The notes: generated from the sequence alone by a model not told the origin. A stretch of 64,000 nucleotides of DNA from JALYTZ01 sp036559125 (GCA_036559125.1 DATBTT010000011.1:16538-80537); one strand, 5' to 3'; shown: positions 1 to 7,865, numbered from the stretch's first letter. Made by a program: numbers and translations.

Positions 1-229
1 GCGTGATGCCGCGTTCGCGCAGGAACGCACCGACGGTGGCGGCGGTCGTCACATGCTGCGTAACCGTGTCGTCCGATTCGAACGAAACGACGTGGCGCAC
101 GGGCTGCACTGCAAGCGCCGCCGCGATCGCGGAAGACGGATGAGTGGCAAAACCACCTATGACCAAACCGATGGTGAGAACGCCGACGACGAGCACGTTG
201 CTCGCTCGTGAGGGGCCGCGTCCTATCAA
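1..229 (-). CDS. DUF348-type secreted/cell-wall protein, N-terminal part
   Basis: This is the first 76 codons of a gene that runs off the left edge. Read on the minus strand, a TTG start at 229-227 is preceded by the strong Shine-Dalgarno AAAGGAG at 8-nt spacing. A hydrophobic segment follows (about residues 13-28), typical of a signal peptide or anchor. Next comes a stretch ending in VTTAATVGAFLRERGI, which matches the short ubiquitin-like DUF348 (YabE/RpfB) repeat. In known proteins such repeats precede G5 and catalytic 3D or lytic-transglycosylase domains that act on the cell wall. The catalytic part lies outside the window, so enzyme class is unknown. A GTG at 193-191 is a possible alternative start but has no ribosome site. 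Confidence 0.7.
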   Translation of the reverse strand, partial: MIGRGPSRASNVLVVGVLTIGLVIGGFATHPSSAIAAALAVQPVRHVVSFESDDTVTQHVTTAATVGAFLRERGIT

Positions 230-427
230 CTCAACTCCTTTCCTGACGGGACATCAGTTCAAGACCGAGCTGAGGCGGCTTTACGAAGCCACCTTCAAAC
301 GGGACGAACGGGATGTCTTTAGAGGCGGTCTATTGGTTGACGGATCCAGTATGAGGAAACGCCAAAAACCCTTACATGGGCCAGGCCGGGGCTGCTTGCT
401 TGGAAGCCCGGCCACTAATCAACTGAC
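230..427 (-). other. Long structured 5' leader of the DUF348 gene
   Basis: About 200 nt separate the likely transcription start from the TTG start of the leftmost gene. On the minus strand the leader can form a GGCCGGG/CCCGGCC stem near its 5' end and a GGTGGCTT-CGTA-AAGCCGCC hairpin. A closing GACATC/GATGTC helix surrounds that hairpin, just before the ribosome site. Genes for DUF348/Rpf-type wall hydrolases are often under a riboswitch (for example cyclic-di-AMP), but I could not match the conserved core of that class. No coding sequence is supported here. Confidence 0.35.
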
Positions 428-433
428 TCGGGC

Positions 434-462
434 ACTATATCACGCCTCATTCTTAACCGGAA
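434..462 (-). promoter_or_regulatory. Possible sigma70-type promoter for the DUF348 gene
   Basis: On the minus strand a good -10 hexamer, TATAGT (439-434), stands 17 nt after a weak -35, TTCCGG (462-457). It would start transcription about 200 nt upstream of the leftmost gene. The rest of the gap up to the glycosyltransferase gene at 578 shows no gene or clear terminator. Confidence 0.4.
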
Positions 463-577
463 TATGGCAAAAGTCATAGCATAAGGAAGGTTCTCCCTTT
501 TTCGGGGATCCCCGCCGGCTGGCCGGCCGCGAGCATCGCAGGCGCGACGGCGGAACCCGGGAAAGAGCGCTACGATC

Positions 578-1723
578 ATGCGCGTGGGATTTTTTACCGA
601 GGTTTACCGTCCCGTCGTAAACGGTATCGTCGCTTCGATCGACGGGCTCGCTGAAGGTTTGCGCGCGCGCGGCCACGAGGTGTACTGCTTCGCGCCGAAG
701 GTTCCCGGCTACGTCGAAACCGACGGCCCGGTCTTCCGGATGCCTTCGCTCCCGTTGCCGATGTCCACGCCCTATCGGCTGACCATCCCCCTAGTGAGCC
801 GCCGCAACCGCATTGGCGTGATAAAGAAACTGAGCATCATTCACGCGCATTCGCCGTTCGTGACCGGCTGGATGGCGCAGAGGTACGCGCGCCGTTATGG
901 GATTCCGTTCGTCTACACGTACCACACGCGACTTGAAGAGTACGCGCACTACGTCCCCTTCGACGAACACGCGACGCGTTTTGCCGCCACGCAACTAACG
1001 CGAAACTTCGCGAACCTCGCCGATACGGTGATCGTGCCGACGTTGGCCATGCGCGACCGTTTGCTCGAGCTTGGCGTGACCCGGCCGGTCGAGATCGTGC
1101 CGAGCGGCATCGATTTGCGGTTCTTCGGCAGCGGGACCCGCCGCCGGGAGATCCGGGAGGGCCTCGGCGTGCGCGAGGGTGACCGGCTGCTGCTCTTCGT
1201 ATCGCGCCTGGCTCGTGAAAAAAACGTTGACCTGCTGCTGGACGCGCTCGCGCGAAGCGCCGACCCGACCCTGCGCCTGGTGTTGGCCGGCGACGGTCCC
1301 GAGCGCGCGCCCATCGAGGAACGGGTCCGCGATCTGGGGCTCTCCGGTCAGGTGTCATTCGCCGGAGGGGTGGAGCGCGTGCACCTCCCCGATTTGTACG
1401 CGAGCGCCGACGCCTTCGTGTTCCCCAGCGTCAGCGAGACCCAGGGGCTAGTCTTAGCCGAGGCCCTCGCCGCCGGGGCGTTCGTGATTGCAGCCGAGGC
1501 GCCGCAAAGCCGGGACGTGTTGGGCGGCGCCGGTGTGGTCGCGGCCGCCGATCCGGCGGCTTTTGCCGCTGCGTTCTTGGCGGTCCCGAAGACTCCCGAT
1601 CCCGCCGTCGACCGGCGCGCGCGGGAAGCGGCGACCCGTTTCGGTCTCGACGAGCAGACCGAACATGTGGAAACGCTGTACGAGCGACTGCTGACGCGGG
1701 AGCCCGAAGCCGTAGGCAGTTGA
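578..1723 (+). CDS. Glycosyltransferase family 4, alpha-type
   Basis: This 381-residue protein has the two Rossmann halves of GT-B fold, family 4 enzymes. The N-terminus MRVGFFTEVYRPVVNGI, the YHTRLEEYAHY motif near residue 110 and the C-terminal nucleotide-sugar site ETQGLVLAEAL (the EX7E motif) all fit. The YHT..EEYAHY signature is shared with diacylglycerol glucosyltransferases and PimB/MgtA-like mannosyltransferases. A role in building a membrane glycolipid at the cytoplasmic face is therefore likely; the sugar and acceptor cannot be read from sequence. The ATG at 578 is 7-12 nt after an AAAGAG stretch. It stands alone, and its stop codon overlaps the -35 of the next promoter. Confidence 0.9.
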   Translation: MRVGFFTEVYRPVVNGIVASIDGLAEGLRARGHEVYCFAPKVPGYVETDGPVFRMPSLPLPMSTPYRLTIPLVSRRNRIGVIKKLSIIHAHSPFVTGWMAQRYARRYGIPFVYTYHTRLEEYAHYVPFDEHATRFAATQLTRNFANLADTVIVPTLAMRDRLLELGVTRPVEIVPSGIDLRFFGSGTRRREIREGLGVREGDRLLLFVSRLAREKNVDLLLDALARSADPTLRLVLAGDGPERAPIEERVRDLGLSGQVSFAGGVERVHLPDLYASADAFVFPSVSETQGLVLAEALAAGAFVIAAEAPQSRDVLGGAGVVAAADPAAFAAAFLAVPKTPDPAVDRRAREAATRFGLDEQTEHVETLYERLLTREPEAVGS

Positions 1724-1749
1724 CATCGAACATATGTTCGGCTTATTAT
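1720..1749 (+). promoter_or_regulatory. SOS-type promoter with embedded LexA box
   Basis: TTGACA (1720-1725) and TATTAT (1744-1749) lie 18 nt apart, a near-consensus sigma70 promoter. Between them sits the perfect palindrome CGAACATATGTTCG (1727-1740), which matches the Gram-positive/actinobacterial LexA operator CGAACRNRYGTTCG. LexA bound there would block the polymerase, so the downstream gene is probably induced by DNA damage. The -35 overlaps the stop codon of the glycosyltransferase gene. The predicted start site falls at about 1756, very close to the first codon of the next gene. Confidence 0.8.
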
Positions 1750-1764
1750 GGGTACGTGAACACC

Positions 1765-2190
1765 ATGGCACAGCAGAAGACGTATCCGAAGGTCCAAGCG
1801 ACTGTCGGCTTCGCGGCCGACGCCAGTGGTGAAGGCGTGGCGTACGCCCGGTTGAAGGGCATCCGTGGTGAAGGGCTGGTTCGCGTCCCATTCGGCGTGA
1901 AGCGGTACCCGGCACTCTTGGAGCGCGAGATCGGTTATGCCGCGCTCACCGCCGTGGCGGTTCATTTGCGTAAGCGGGGCGTCGTACAAATCGACGTTGC
2001 GGTCGACGACTCACAGTTAGCGGCCGACCTTCGCGAGCGGCGTGACGTGCCTGAGGCACTCTCGATGGCATACGTGCGGTTGGGATGCGCACTCAATGCG
2101 TTTGCCGACTATCGGCTCGTCGACGTCGACGGAGCCTCCGATCTCACGGCTCGTGCAAAAGCGGAAGTGGCGATGCACGTCGCGGCCTAG
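1765..2190 (+). CDS. RNase H-like protein, predicted LexA-regulated
   Basis: This 141-residue protein has the layout of an RNase HI-like fold: an N-terminal strand with ADASGEGVAY, then a helix LEREIGYAALTAVAVHLRK, then a strand ending in AVDDSQL. D19, E53 or E55, and D81/D82 line up roughly with the acidic triad of RNase HI. The glycine-rich first motif is degenerate, so activity on RNA-DNA hybrids is not certain. The ATG at 1765 has no Shine-Dalgarno. The promoter predicts a transcript starting near 1756, where an in-frame GTG lies, so the message is leaderless or almost so. The LexA box and the Mpg gene 13 bp downstream suggest a DNA-repair role. I could not assign a named family beyond the fold. 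Confidence 0.6.
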   Translation: MAQQKTYPKVQATVGFAADASGEGVAYARLKGIRGEGLVRVPFGVKRYPALLEREIGYAALTAVAVHLRKRGVVQIDVAVDDSQLAADLRERRDVPEALSMAYVRLGCALNAFADYRLVDVDGASDLTARAKAEVAMHVAA

Positions 2191-2203
2191 CTAACTCTCC
2201 GGA

Positions 2204-2800
2204 GTGCAGCTGCAGCGCATCGTTCCCGGCGAGCTACCCATCGGTACGATGCAGCTCGCCAAAGCCCTCATCGGCTGCGTGCTCGTCCGAGACTGCCCGG
2301 ACGGGCGCGCGGCAGGGCGTATTATTGAAGTCGAAGCCTACACCCCTAAGGATCCCGCCTCACATGCGTATCGCGGTAAGACGCCGCGCAATGCCGCAAT
2401 GTTCGGCGGGCCGCATCGCGCGTACGTCTATCTTATATACGGAACGTCGTACTGCGTGAACGTGACCGGTGAGTCTGCGGGGGTTGGGGCGGCCGTTCTT
2501 TTGCGCGCACTCGAACCGCTCGTCGGAATCGGGATAATGGAAAGCCGGCGCGGAACGACGCGCGTGAGAGATCTGTGCCGCGGACCCGGCAGACTCGCGC
2601 AGGCGCTCGCGATCGATCGTTCCCAGGATGGCGCCGACCTTCTTAACGGCACGGCGTTATGGCTCGCTCGCGCGCAGGAAATACCTGAAAGAATCGGGGT
2701 CAGTACCCGGATCGGGCTGACGAAAGCGTCGCAGCGGTTGCGACGTTTTTACGAGCCGAACAACCCGTTCGTCAGCGGTCCGCGCGCGTTATCTTCCTAA
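2204..2800 (+). CDS. mpg: DNA-3-methyladenine glycosylase (AAG/MPG family)
   Basis: This base-excision-repair enzyme removes alkylated and deaminated purines from DNA. The 198 residues match the family in length and order: PIGTMQLAKALIGCVLV at the N-terminus, the catalytic IIEVEAYTPKDPASHA block, NAAMFGGPHRAYVYLIYG, and CRGPGRLAQALAI toward the C-terminus. The glutamate of EVEAY is the expected general base. A GTG start at 2204 keeps the N-terminal helix usually present in the family; ATG 2249 would cut into it. It follows the LexA-regulated gene by 13 bp, so it probably shares the SOS-type promoter. Confidence 0.92.
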   Translation: MQLQRIVPGELPIGTMQLAKALIGCVLVRDCPDGRAAGRIIEVEAYTPKDPASHAYRGKTPRNAAMFGGPHRAYVYLIYGTSYCVNVTGESAGVGAAVLLRALEPLVGIGIMESRRGTTRVRDLCRGPGRLAQALAIDRSQDGADLLNGTALWLARAQEIPERIGVSTRIGLTKASQRLRRFYEPNNPFVSGPRALSS

Positions 2801-2804
2801 ATCC

Positions 2805-2834
2805 TTGATGGAGCGGGCACTCTTGTGGTATAGT
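2805..2834 (+). promoter_or_regulatory. Promoter of rho
   Basis: TTGATG (2805-2810) and TATAGT (2829-2834) are 18 nt apart, with a TGTGG extension before the -10. Transcription would start near 2841, leaving about 250 nt before the first ATG of rho. The rho frame is open through that stretch from 2834 on. Confidence 0.55.
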
Positions 2835-3091
2835 TTTGTTGTCGCGAGGCAGTCTTTCCAGAGACTTCCGCGACGCATGACATTCCCCAACGCCTACGCC
2901 GCCACATAACTACAGGCAGCCCCGCCGGTACGTTTTGCATAACCTGGCGTACGCGACTCTTCGAGAGAGATAGTCAGCTGCAACTCGACAATCGTCCCAA
3001 CAACGGCCCAGGTGGAGGCGGCCGCCGTCGCCGTTCACGCCGCCACCGCAATTTCAACGGCCAGATTCAACCGGCCGAACAGTTCCCCCAG

Positions 3092-4402
3092 ATGGATGCC
3101 GGCCCCCCGATGCTCACGGCATCGCAACTCGCCGAGAAAACCAAAGCCGAGCTCAACGAACTGGCCAAGGAATTCGAGATCCCCTCGCCTCTCAAACTGA
3201 AGAAGGACGAGTTGATCCCGCGGATTCTCGAAATTCAGTCGGCGCGTTCCGGCCTCGAGATCGCCAACGGCGTGCTCGACATCTTGCCTGAGGGCTACGG
3301 TTTCTTGCGCCGTGAAGGCTACGTTATCGGCACCGACGATATTTACGTCAGCCAATCGCAAATCCGCCGTTTCGAATTGCGTCGCGGCGACTTGGTCGAA
3401 GGACAAGTGCGACGGCCTAAAGAGAGCGAGAAGTATTACGGTCTGATCCGCGTCGATCGCATCAACGGGTACGATCCCGAGGCGATCAAGGGCCGGAAGA
3501 ACTTCGAAAAAGGGACGCCGATTTATCCGCAGGAGCGTTTCCGTCTCGAAGTTCGCGCGACCCAACTCTCGACGCGTCTCATCGATCTTTTCTGTCCCAT
3601 CGGCAAAGGGCAGCGCGCGCTCATCGTGGCGCCGCCGAAAGCCGGTAAGACGACGCTTCTCAAAAACATCGCCAACGCTATTTCGATAAACCATCCCGAG
3701 GCGCACATTATCGCGCTGCTCGTGGACGAACGCCCCGAAGAAGTCACCGACATGCAGCGTACGATCGATGGCGAAGTCGTCGCTTCGACCTTCGACGAGC
3801 ATCCCGAAAATCACACCGCGGTTTCCGAGCTCGCGATGGAGCGCGCGAAGCGATTGGTCGAGCACGGTAAAGACGTGGTGATCTTGCTCGACTCCATCAC
3901 CCGTCTCGCTCGCGCGTACAATCAGGTCATCCCGAATTCAGGCCGCACCCTTTCCGGCGGTCTCGACACGGCGTCGCTGCACAAGCCGAAGCGCTTTTTC
4001 GGCGCCGCGCGCAAAATCGAAGAAGGGGGCTCGCTTACGATCATCGCTACGGCGCTGATCGAGACCGGTTCCAAGATGGACGACATCATCTTCGAAGAGT
4101 TCAAGGGTACCGGTAACATGGAGCTCAACCTAACGCGCAAACTCGCGGAGTCGCGCGTCTTCCCCGCCGTCGATATCAAACGTTCGGGTACGCGACACGA
4201 AGAGCTGTTGCTCAGCGAGATCGAAATGCGCAAGATCTGGATGCTCCGTCGCGCTACGAGCGTTCTCAATACCGGCGACATCACCGAAATCATTCTCGAC
4301 AAGATGGCGCAGACGCGCACCAACGACGAGTTCTTGCAATCCGTTACAAAAGAAGCGCTGTCAATGTCACGCGGCTACGACAGCGACAACGGCAAACGCT
4401 AA
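3092..4402 (+). CDS. rho: Transcription termination factor Rho
   Basis: Rho is the hexameric RNA helicase that ends transcription. Visible parts are the Rho_N helix (LTASQLAEKTKAELNELAKE), the cold-shock RNA-binding fold (GVLDILPEGYGFLRREGY), Walker A in APPKAGKTTLLK, LLVDERPEEVTDMQR, and the Q/R loop region VILLDSITRLARAYNQ. From ATG 3092 the protein is 436 residues. The frame stays open upstream to 2834 and encodes an Arg/Gly-rich stretch (GGGGRRRRSRRHRNFNG). Such basic N-terminal extensions are common in Rho from GC-rich bacteria. No ATG, GTG or TTG lies in that extension; CTG at 2978 is the most upstream plausible codon. The true start is therefore uncertain. Confidence 0.95.
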   Translation: MDAGPPMLTASQLAEKTKAELNELAKEFEIPSPLKLKKDELIPRILEIQSARSGLEIANGVLDILPEGYGFLRREGYVIGTDDIYVSQSQIRRFELRRGDLVEGQVRRPKESEKYYGLIRVDRINGYDPEAIKGRKNFEKGTPIYPQERFRLEVRATQLSTRLIDLFCPIGKGQRALIVAPPKAGKTTLLKNIANAISINHPEAHIIALLVDERPEEVTDMQRTIDGEVVASTFDEHPENHTAVSELAMERAKRLVEHGKDVVILLDSITRLARAYNQVIPNSGRTLSGGLDTASLHKPKRFFGAARKIEEGGSLTIIATALIETGSKMDDIIFEEFKGTGNMELNLTRKLAESRVFPAVDIKRSGTRHEELLLSEIEMRKIWMLRRATSVLNTGDITEIILDKMAQTRTNDEFLQSVTKEALSMSRGYDSDNGKR

Positions 4403-4420
4403 CGCCCTTCGATAGACTTA

Positions 4421-4619
4421 CCCTTCGACAAGCTCACCTTCGACAAGCTCACCCTTCGACAAGCTCAGGGTGACGGGGGAGAACGAGTTTAGGGGTGTTA
4501 ACGCGGCTCCGTAACTCCCGGACGGGAAAGAGGGCTTGAACGAGTTTAGGGGTGTTAGCGCGACCCCGTAACCCCCGTCACCCTGAGCCTGTCGAAGGGT
4601 GAGCCTGTCGGAGGGTCGA
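4421..4619 (+). repeat. Nested repeats after rho (REP-like plus 57-bp direct repeat)
   Basis: Three forward copies of CCTTCGACAAGCTCA (4421-4478) face an inverted copy, CCCTGAGCCTGTCGAAGGG with a partial second copy (4577-4619). Transcribed, this could fold into one long hairpin. Between them GAACGAGTTTAGGGGTGTTA occurs at 4481 and 4538, a direct repeat with 57-bp period. The CCTTCGACA core recurs elsewhere in the window near 13.3, 26.3, 26.6 and 61.5 kb. Confidence 0.8.
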
Positions 4620-4647
4620 CGGAGCTTCCGCTTACGGTCAAGAAACG

Positions 4648-4670
4648 AGCGCCTTTGCGGGCGCTTTTTC
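4648..4670 (+). terminator. Intrinsic terminator after rho
   Basis: A 6-bp stem AGCGCC/GGCGCT with a 6-nt loop is followed directly by TTTTC. It lies 17 bp before the start of rluB, so it would end rho transcripts. It may also mean that rluB needs its own promoter, which I do not see clearly. Confidence 0.7.
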
Positions 4671-4686
4671 TTCTGAAAGATATGTA

Positions 4687-5475
4687 ATGCAATCCTCGGA
4701 TAAGATTCGACTTCAGAAATTCCTCGCGCACGCGGGAGTCGCTTCGCGTCGCGCGGCCGAGGAGTTGATCGTACGCGGCAAGGTGCGCGTTAACGGTGCG
4801 ATCGTGCGCGAGCTTGGAACGAGCGTCGGGCCACAGGACGAGGTGGATGTGAGCGGCACGCCCGTTCGGTTGCAAAACGAATCGACGTATCTGGTGGTAA
4901 ACAAACCGTTCGGGGTTATGACCACGATGCACGATCCACAAGGGCGCCGGACCGTCGCCGAGTTGATTCCCAAAGGAATGCCGCGCGTCGTTCCCGTCGG
5001 GCGGCTCGATTACGACACGGGCGGCGTGTTGTTGATGACCAACGACGGCGAACTGGCCAACGTGCTCACGCATCCGCGCTTCGGCATCGACAAGCTCTAC
5101 CGCGCGGTGGTTTCGGGGCGGTTGCTGCCTGACGAAATCAAGAAACTCCAGACAGGCGTCGTTCTTGATGATTTTCACGCCGCCGGCGCGCAGTTGCGCA
5201 TCGTGGCCGCGAGGCGCGAGACATCGGTGATCGATATCACCGTCCACGAAGGCAAGAACCGCCAGGTCAGGCGCATGTTCGAAGCGGTCGGTCACCCGGT
5301 CCTCGCGCTTACCCGCCTCGTGTTTGGTCCAATACGGCTCGGCGATTTGGCGCCCGGGAACTCGCGGCCGCTGCTCCCGCGCGAGTTGGCAGCGCTGCTG
5401 GCTCTGGAAGCGAAAGCTGCGCCCGGGTCGAGAACGTCGCAGGCCAGCCGTCGCAAATCTGCTACCATAGACTGA
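4687..5475 (+). CDS. rluB: 23S/16S rRNA pseudouridine synthase, RluB/RsuA type
   Basis: The enzyme isomerises a specific rRNA uridine to pseudouridine. An S4 RNA-binding domain opens the protein (IRLQKFLAHAGVASRR through RGKVRVNG). The catalytic domain carries the RsuA/RluB signature VGRLDYDTGGVLLMTNDG, whose aspartate is the nucleophile, and NRQVRRMFEAVGHPVLAL. The 262 residues fit RluB better than the shorter RsuA, but the target base cannot be told apart by eye. The next gene begins 2 bp after the stop. Confidence 0.92.
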   Translation: MQSSDKIRLQKFLAHAGVASRRAAEELIVRGKVRVNGAIVRELGTSVGPQDEVDVSGTPVRLQNESTYLVVNKPFGVMTTMHDPQGRRTVAELIPKGMPRVVPVGRLDYDTGGVLLMTNDGELANVLTHPRFGIDKLYRAVVSGRLLPDEIKKLQTGVVLDDFHAAGAQLRIVAARRETSVIDITVHEGKNRQVRRMFEAVGHPVLALTRLVFGPIRLGDLAPGNSRPLLPRELAALLALEAKAAPGSRTSQASRRKSATID

Positions 5476-5477
5476 CC

Positions 5478-6341
5478 GTGGACCGACTAACCTCCCTGCC
5501 CCATGCCTACAAACTCGTCCGCCGCGATGCACGCGCCGGCCACACCACAGTCCGGCTCGCAAACGGCGCGACGTTCGGCGGCGACGTGCTTGCGATTTGC
5601 GCCGGACCGTGCAGCGTGGAATCGCGCGAACAGATCGACGCTACGGCCAAAGCCGTGGCCGCCTTGGGCGCCAACGTCTTGCGCGGCGGTGCGTACAAAC
5701 CGCGAACGTCGCCATACGCATTCCAAGGATTGGGCAAAGGCGGCTTGCAGCTATTGCGGGAGGCAGCTGACCGGCATGGGCTAGGCGTCGTGACCGAGGT
5801 GCTCGATCCGCGCGACGTCGAGACCGTCGCGGCGCATGCCGATATGCTGCAAATCGGTGCCCGCAGCATGCAGAACTTCAGCCTGCTACGCGAAGCCGGT
5901 GAGACCGGCCGGCCCGTGCTGCTCAAACGAGGGCTCTCGGCCACCGTCGAAGAGTGGCTGATGGCGGCCGAATACGTGCTCGTGACCGGCAACGACCAGG
6001 TGGTTCTTTGCGAGCGCGGCGTTCGTTCGTTCGACGCGGCCACGCGCAACGTGCTGGACCTTGCCGTCGTTCCGCTGCTGCGCTCGCTCACGCACCTTCC
6101 CGTGATCGTCGATCCGTCACATGGTACGGGCGTCGCGCGTTTGGTGACCCCGATGGCGCTCGCGGCGGTGGCCGCGGGAGCCGACGGGCTGCTCGTAGAG
6201 GTGCATCCGGATCCCGCAACCGCGGCCTCCGACGGGCCCCAATCGTTGACGTTCGAGCAATTCGAAGCGCTCATGGAAAAGCTGCCGGGTATCGCCCGAG
6301 CGATCGGCCGGCAACTCCCGGCCGCCAGCCTCGCTGCGTAA
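5478..6341 (+). CDS. aroF: 3-deoxy-7-phosphoheptulonate (DAHP) synthase, AroF/KDSA-like type
   Basis: This is the first step of the shikimate pathway, joining phosphoenolpyruvate and erythrose 4-phosphate. The protein has 287 residues and the short type-I-beta layout. CAGPCSVES, RGGAYKPRTSPYAFQGLG, QIGARSMQNF, LLKRGLSATVEEW and VDPSHGTG are all present in order and form the metal and substrate site. The N-terminal about 30 residues look like the small ferredoxin-like extension often found in this subtype. No ACT or chorismate-mutase regulatory domain is attached. The GTG start is 2 bp after rluB, so the two are likely cotranscribed. Confidence 0.93.
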   Translation: MDRLTSLPHAYKLVRRDARAGHTTVRLANGATFGGDVLAICAGPCSVESREQIDATAKAVAALGANVLRGGAYKPRTSPYAFQGLGKGGLQLLREAADRHGLGVVTEVLDPRDVETVAAHADMLQIGARSMQNFSLLREAGETGRPVLLKRGLSATVEEWLMAAEYVLVTGNDQVVLCERGVRSFDAATRNVLDLAVVPLLRSLTHLPVIVDPSHGTGVARLVTPMALAAVAAGADGLLVEVHPDPATAASDGPQSLTFEQFEALMEKLPGIARAIGRQLPAASLAA

Positions 6342-6518
6342 GACAACCGAGGCTCGCGCCGCTTCCCGTCGAAGGCCCACGGGCGCCATGCGGACATAAC
6401 TCGTTTCAAATACGTTTATCGGCGGTACAACCCTAGGCTGTTTACCGGGCGTCCGCAATCGGCCGCCGCCCCGCCCACAGCCGTATTTATAGCCACCCAT
6501 GAGGTACGCAACACACGT
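6342..6518. other. Intergenic gap before the TonB cluster
   Basis: This 177-bp gap between the DAHP synthase and the TPR/TonB_C gene has no supported gene. A GAGGT element at 6500-6504 lies 14 nt before the ATG at 6519 and may serve as its ribosome site. I see no clear terminator or promoter. Confidence 0.5.
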
Positions 6519-7865
6519 ATGAATCGCTTCACTCAGTTGGTCGCAACGGTCAGCTCGCTCGGCATCGCCGCCGCTCTCGTCGCGCCGGCCGCGGCGCAAT
6601 ACTCGAACGAGTACGCCCCGCCTAAGCTGGTAAGCCAGGGTAAAACCGGTACCGCTATCGCAGGCTCGGGCACCGTCGTCGTTCAGGTGCAAGTCAACGC
6701 AAACGGCAGCCACAAAGTGGTTCGCGTGCTGCATTCCACCAACGCCGGCGACAACGCCGCCGCTATGGATATTGCGAGCCACTCGACGTATCGCGTCGCC
6801 CGCCGAGGCAAGAAGCCGATCACCGCTTTTTACGACTTCACTTTGAAATTCAAGGGTAAGTCCGTCGCATCGTCCGCAAGTGCCGGCGCGGCCGCTTCGG
6901 GACCGACCGCGCAGATCGCGCGTATGATCCGCGTCGGAAACTACGCCGGTGCGAAAGCACAAGCCACGCAATATCTCGCCTCGAATCCGACCGACGCCCT
7001 GGCGGCGCAGGAATTGGGCGTTGCGGAATATTTCCTCAATGATTTCCCCGCATCGGCCTCTGCGTTTGAAAAAGCCGGCACGATATCGCCGGCATACAAA
7101 AGCGTTGCGGCTCACGCGTACGCTTCGGCCGCGGTCGCTTTGCAACAAAGCAGCCCGACGCAAGCGCTCGCTTATGCGAAATCCGCTTCTCAGCTGGAAT
7201 CAAGCGCGAACTCTTACTATGCTCTGGGATCCGCCGAACTAGCCAGCAAGGATTACAGCGCCGCGGTTACCGATCTGAAGAAGGCACGCGATCTCGCGTT
7301 CGCCGACAAGAAGACCGACACGAAGGCAAAAGTTAATCTCGATGCCGCGCTCATTTCCGCGTATATGGGTGCCAACGACACGGCCGACGCGCAAGCGACC
7401 GCCGCCGAAATCAAAAAGCTCGATCCGTCGTCGACGATCGCCGACCGTATGATGGGCAACCAGCAGCTTGCCGGGGCGCAGGCTGCCGCCAAAGCCGGCA
7501 ACCACGAGCAAGCGATAACGATGTACGAACAGATCGCGCAAAAGAGCACCGACCACCAGTTGCAAGTCACAGCATATACGAGCGCCGCGTTTGAAGAGAG
7601 TCAACTCACGAAACCGGACTACGGCAAAATGAAGGTCGACGCGGACAAGGCGGTAGCGCTCGCACCGACCGACGCGCAAGCGAATTTCGCCGAGGGCATC
7701 GCGCTTGCGGGACAATACATCGCCGGCGGCAGTACGAACGCCGGATTGAAATCGGAAGCCCAGTCGACGCTTGCTAAAGCCGATTCAGAAGCAAAGGCAG
7801 CCGGTAACACGGCACTCTCGTTCAATATCGAAAGCTTCATTAAGAACACGTTCAAAACGCCGTAA
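6519..7865 (+). CDS. Periplasmic TonB_C-like domain plus TPR repeat protein
   Basis: The 448-residue protein starts with a signal peptide (hydrophobic core LGIAAALVAPAAAQ, cleavage likely after AAA). Residues about 35-110 resemble the TonB C-terminal beta-alpha-beta fold (GSGTVVVQVQVNANGSHKVV, then AAMDIASHSTYRVARRGKKP). From about 130 on it is helical, with TPR-like repeats such as ALAAQELGVAEYFLNDF and ANSYYALGSAELASKDY. It precedes ExbB/ExbD and two TonB-like genes on the same strand. A role as a periplasmic adaptor in that energy-transduction system is inferred. A G6/C6 hairpin follows the gene. The exact partner is unknown. Confidence 0.75.
   Translation: MNRFTQLVATVSSLGIAAALVAPAAAQYSNEYAPPKLVSQGKTGTAIAGSGTVVVQVQVNANGSHKVVRVLHSTNAGDNAAAMDIASHSTYRVARRGKKPITAFYDFTLKFKGKSVASSASAGAAASGPTAQIARMIRVGNYAGAKAQATQYLASNPTDALAAQELGVAEYFLNDFPASASAFEKAGTISPAYKSVAAHAYASAAVALQQSSPTQALAYAKSASQLESSANSYYALGSAELASKDYSAAVTDLKKARDLAFADKKTDTKAKVNLDAALISAYMGANDTADAQATAAEIKKLDPSSTIADRMMGNQQLAGAQAAAKAGNHEQAITMYEQIAQKSTDHQLQVTAYTSAAFEESQLTKPDYGKMKVDADKAVALAPTDAQANFAEGIALAGQYIAGGSTNAGLKSEAQSTLAKADSEAKAAGNTALSFNIESFIKNTFKTP

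Noticed and set aside
230..427. Calling the leader a c-di-AMP riboswitch
   Set aside because: The gene context fits, but the conserved core sequences of that class could not be found by eye.
144..479. A 111-codon plus-strand open frame at the left edge
   Set aside because: It runs against the DUF348 gene and its leader, has no ribosome site, and its composition is not protein-like; the minus-strand gene explains the region.
2877..2909. A 10-codon leader peptide upstream of rho
   Set aside because: It has an ATG and a stop but no ribosome site and no sign of attenuator codons; too short to support.
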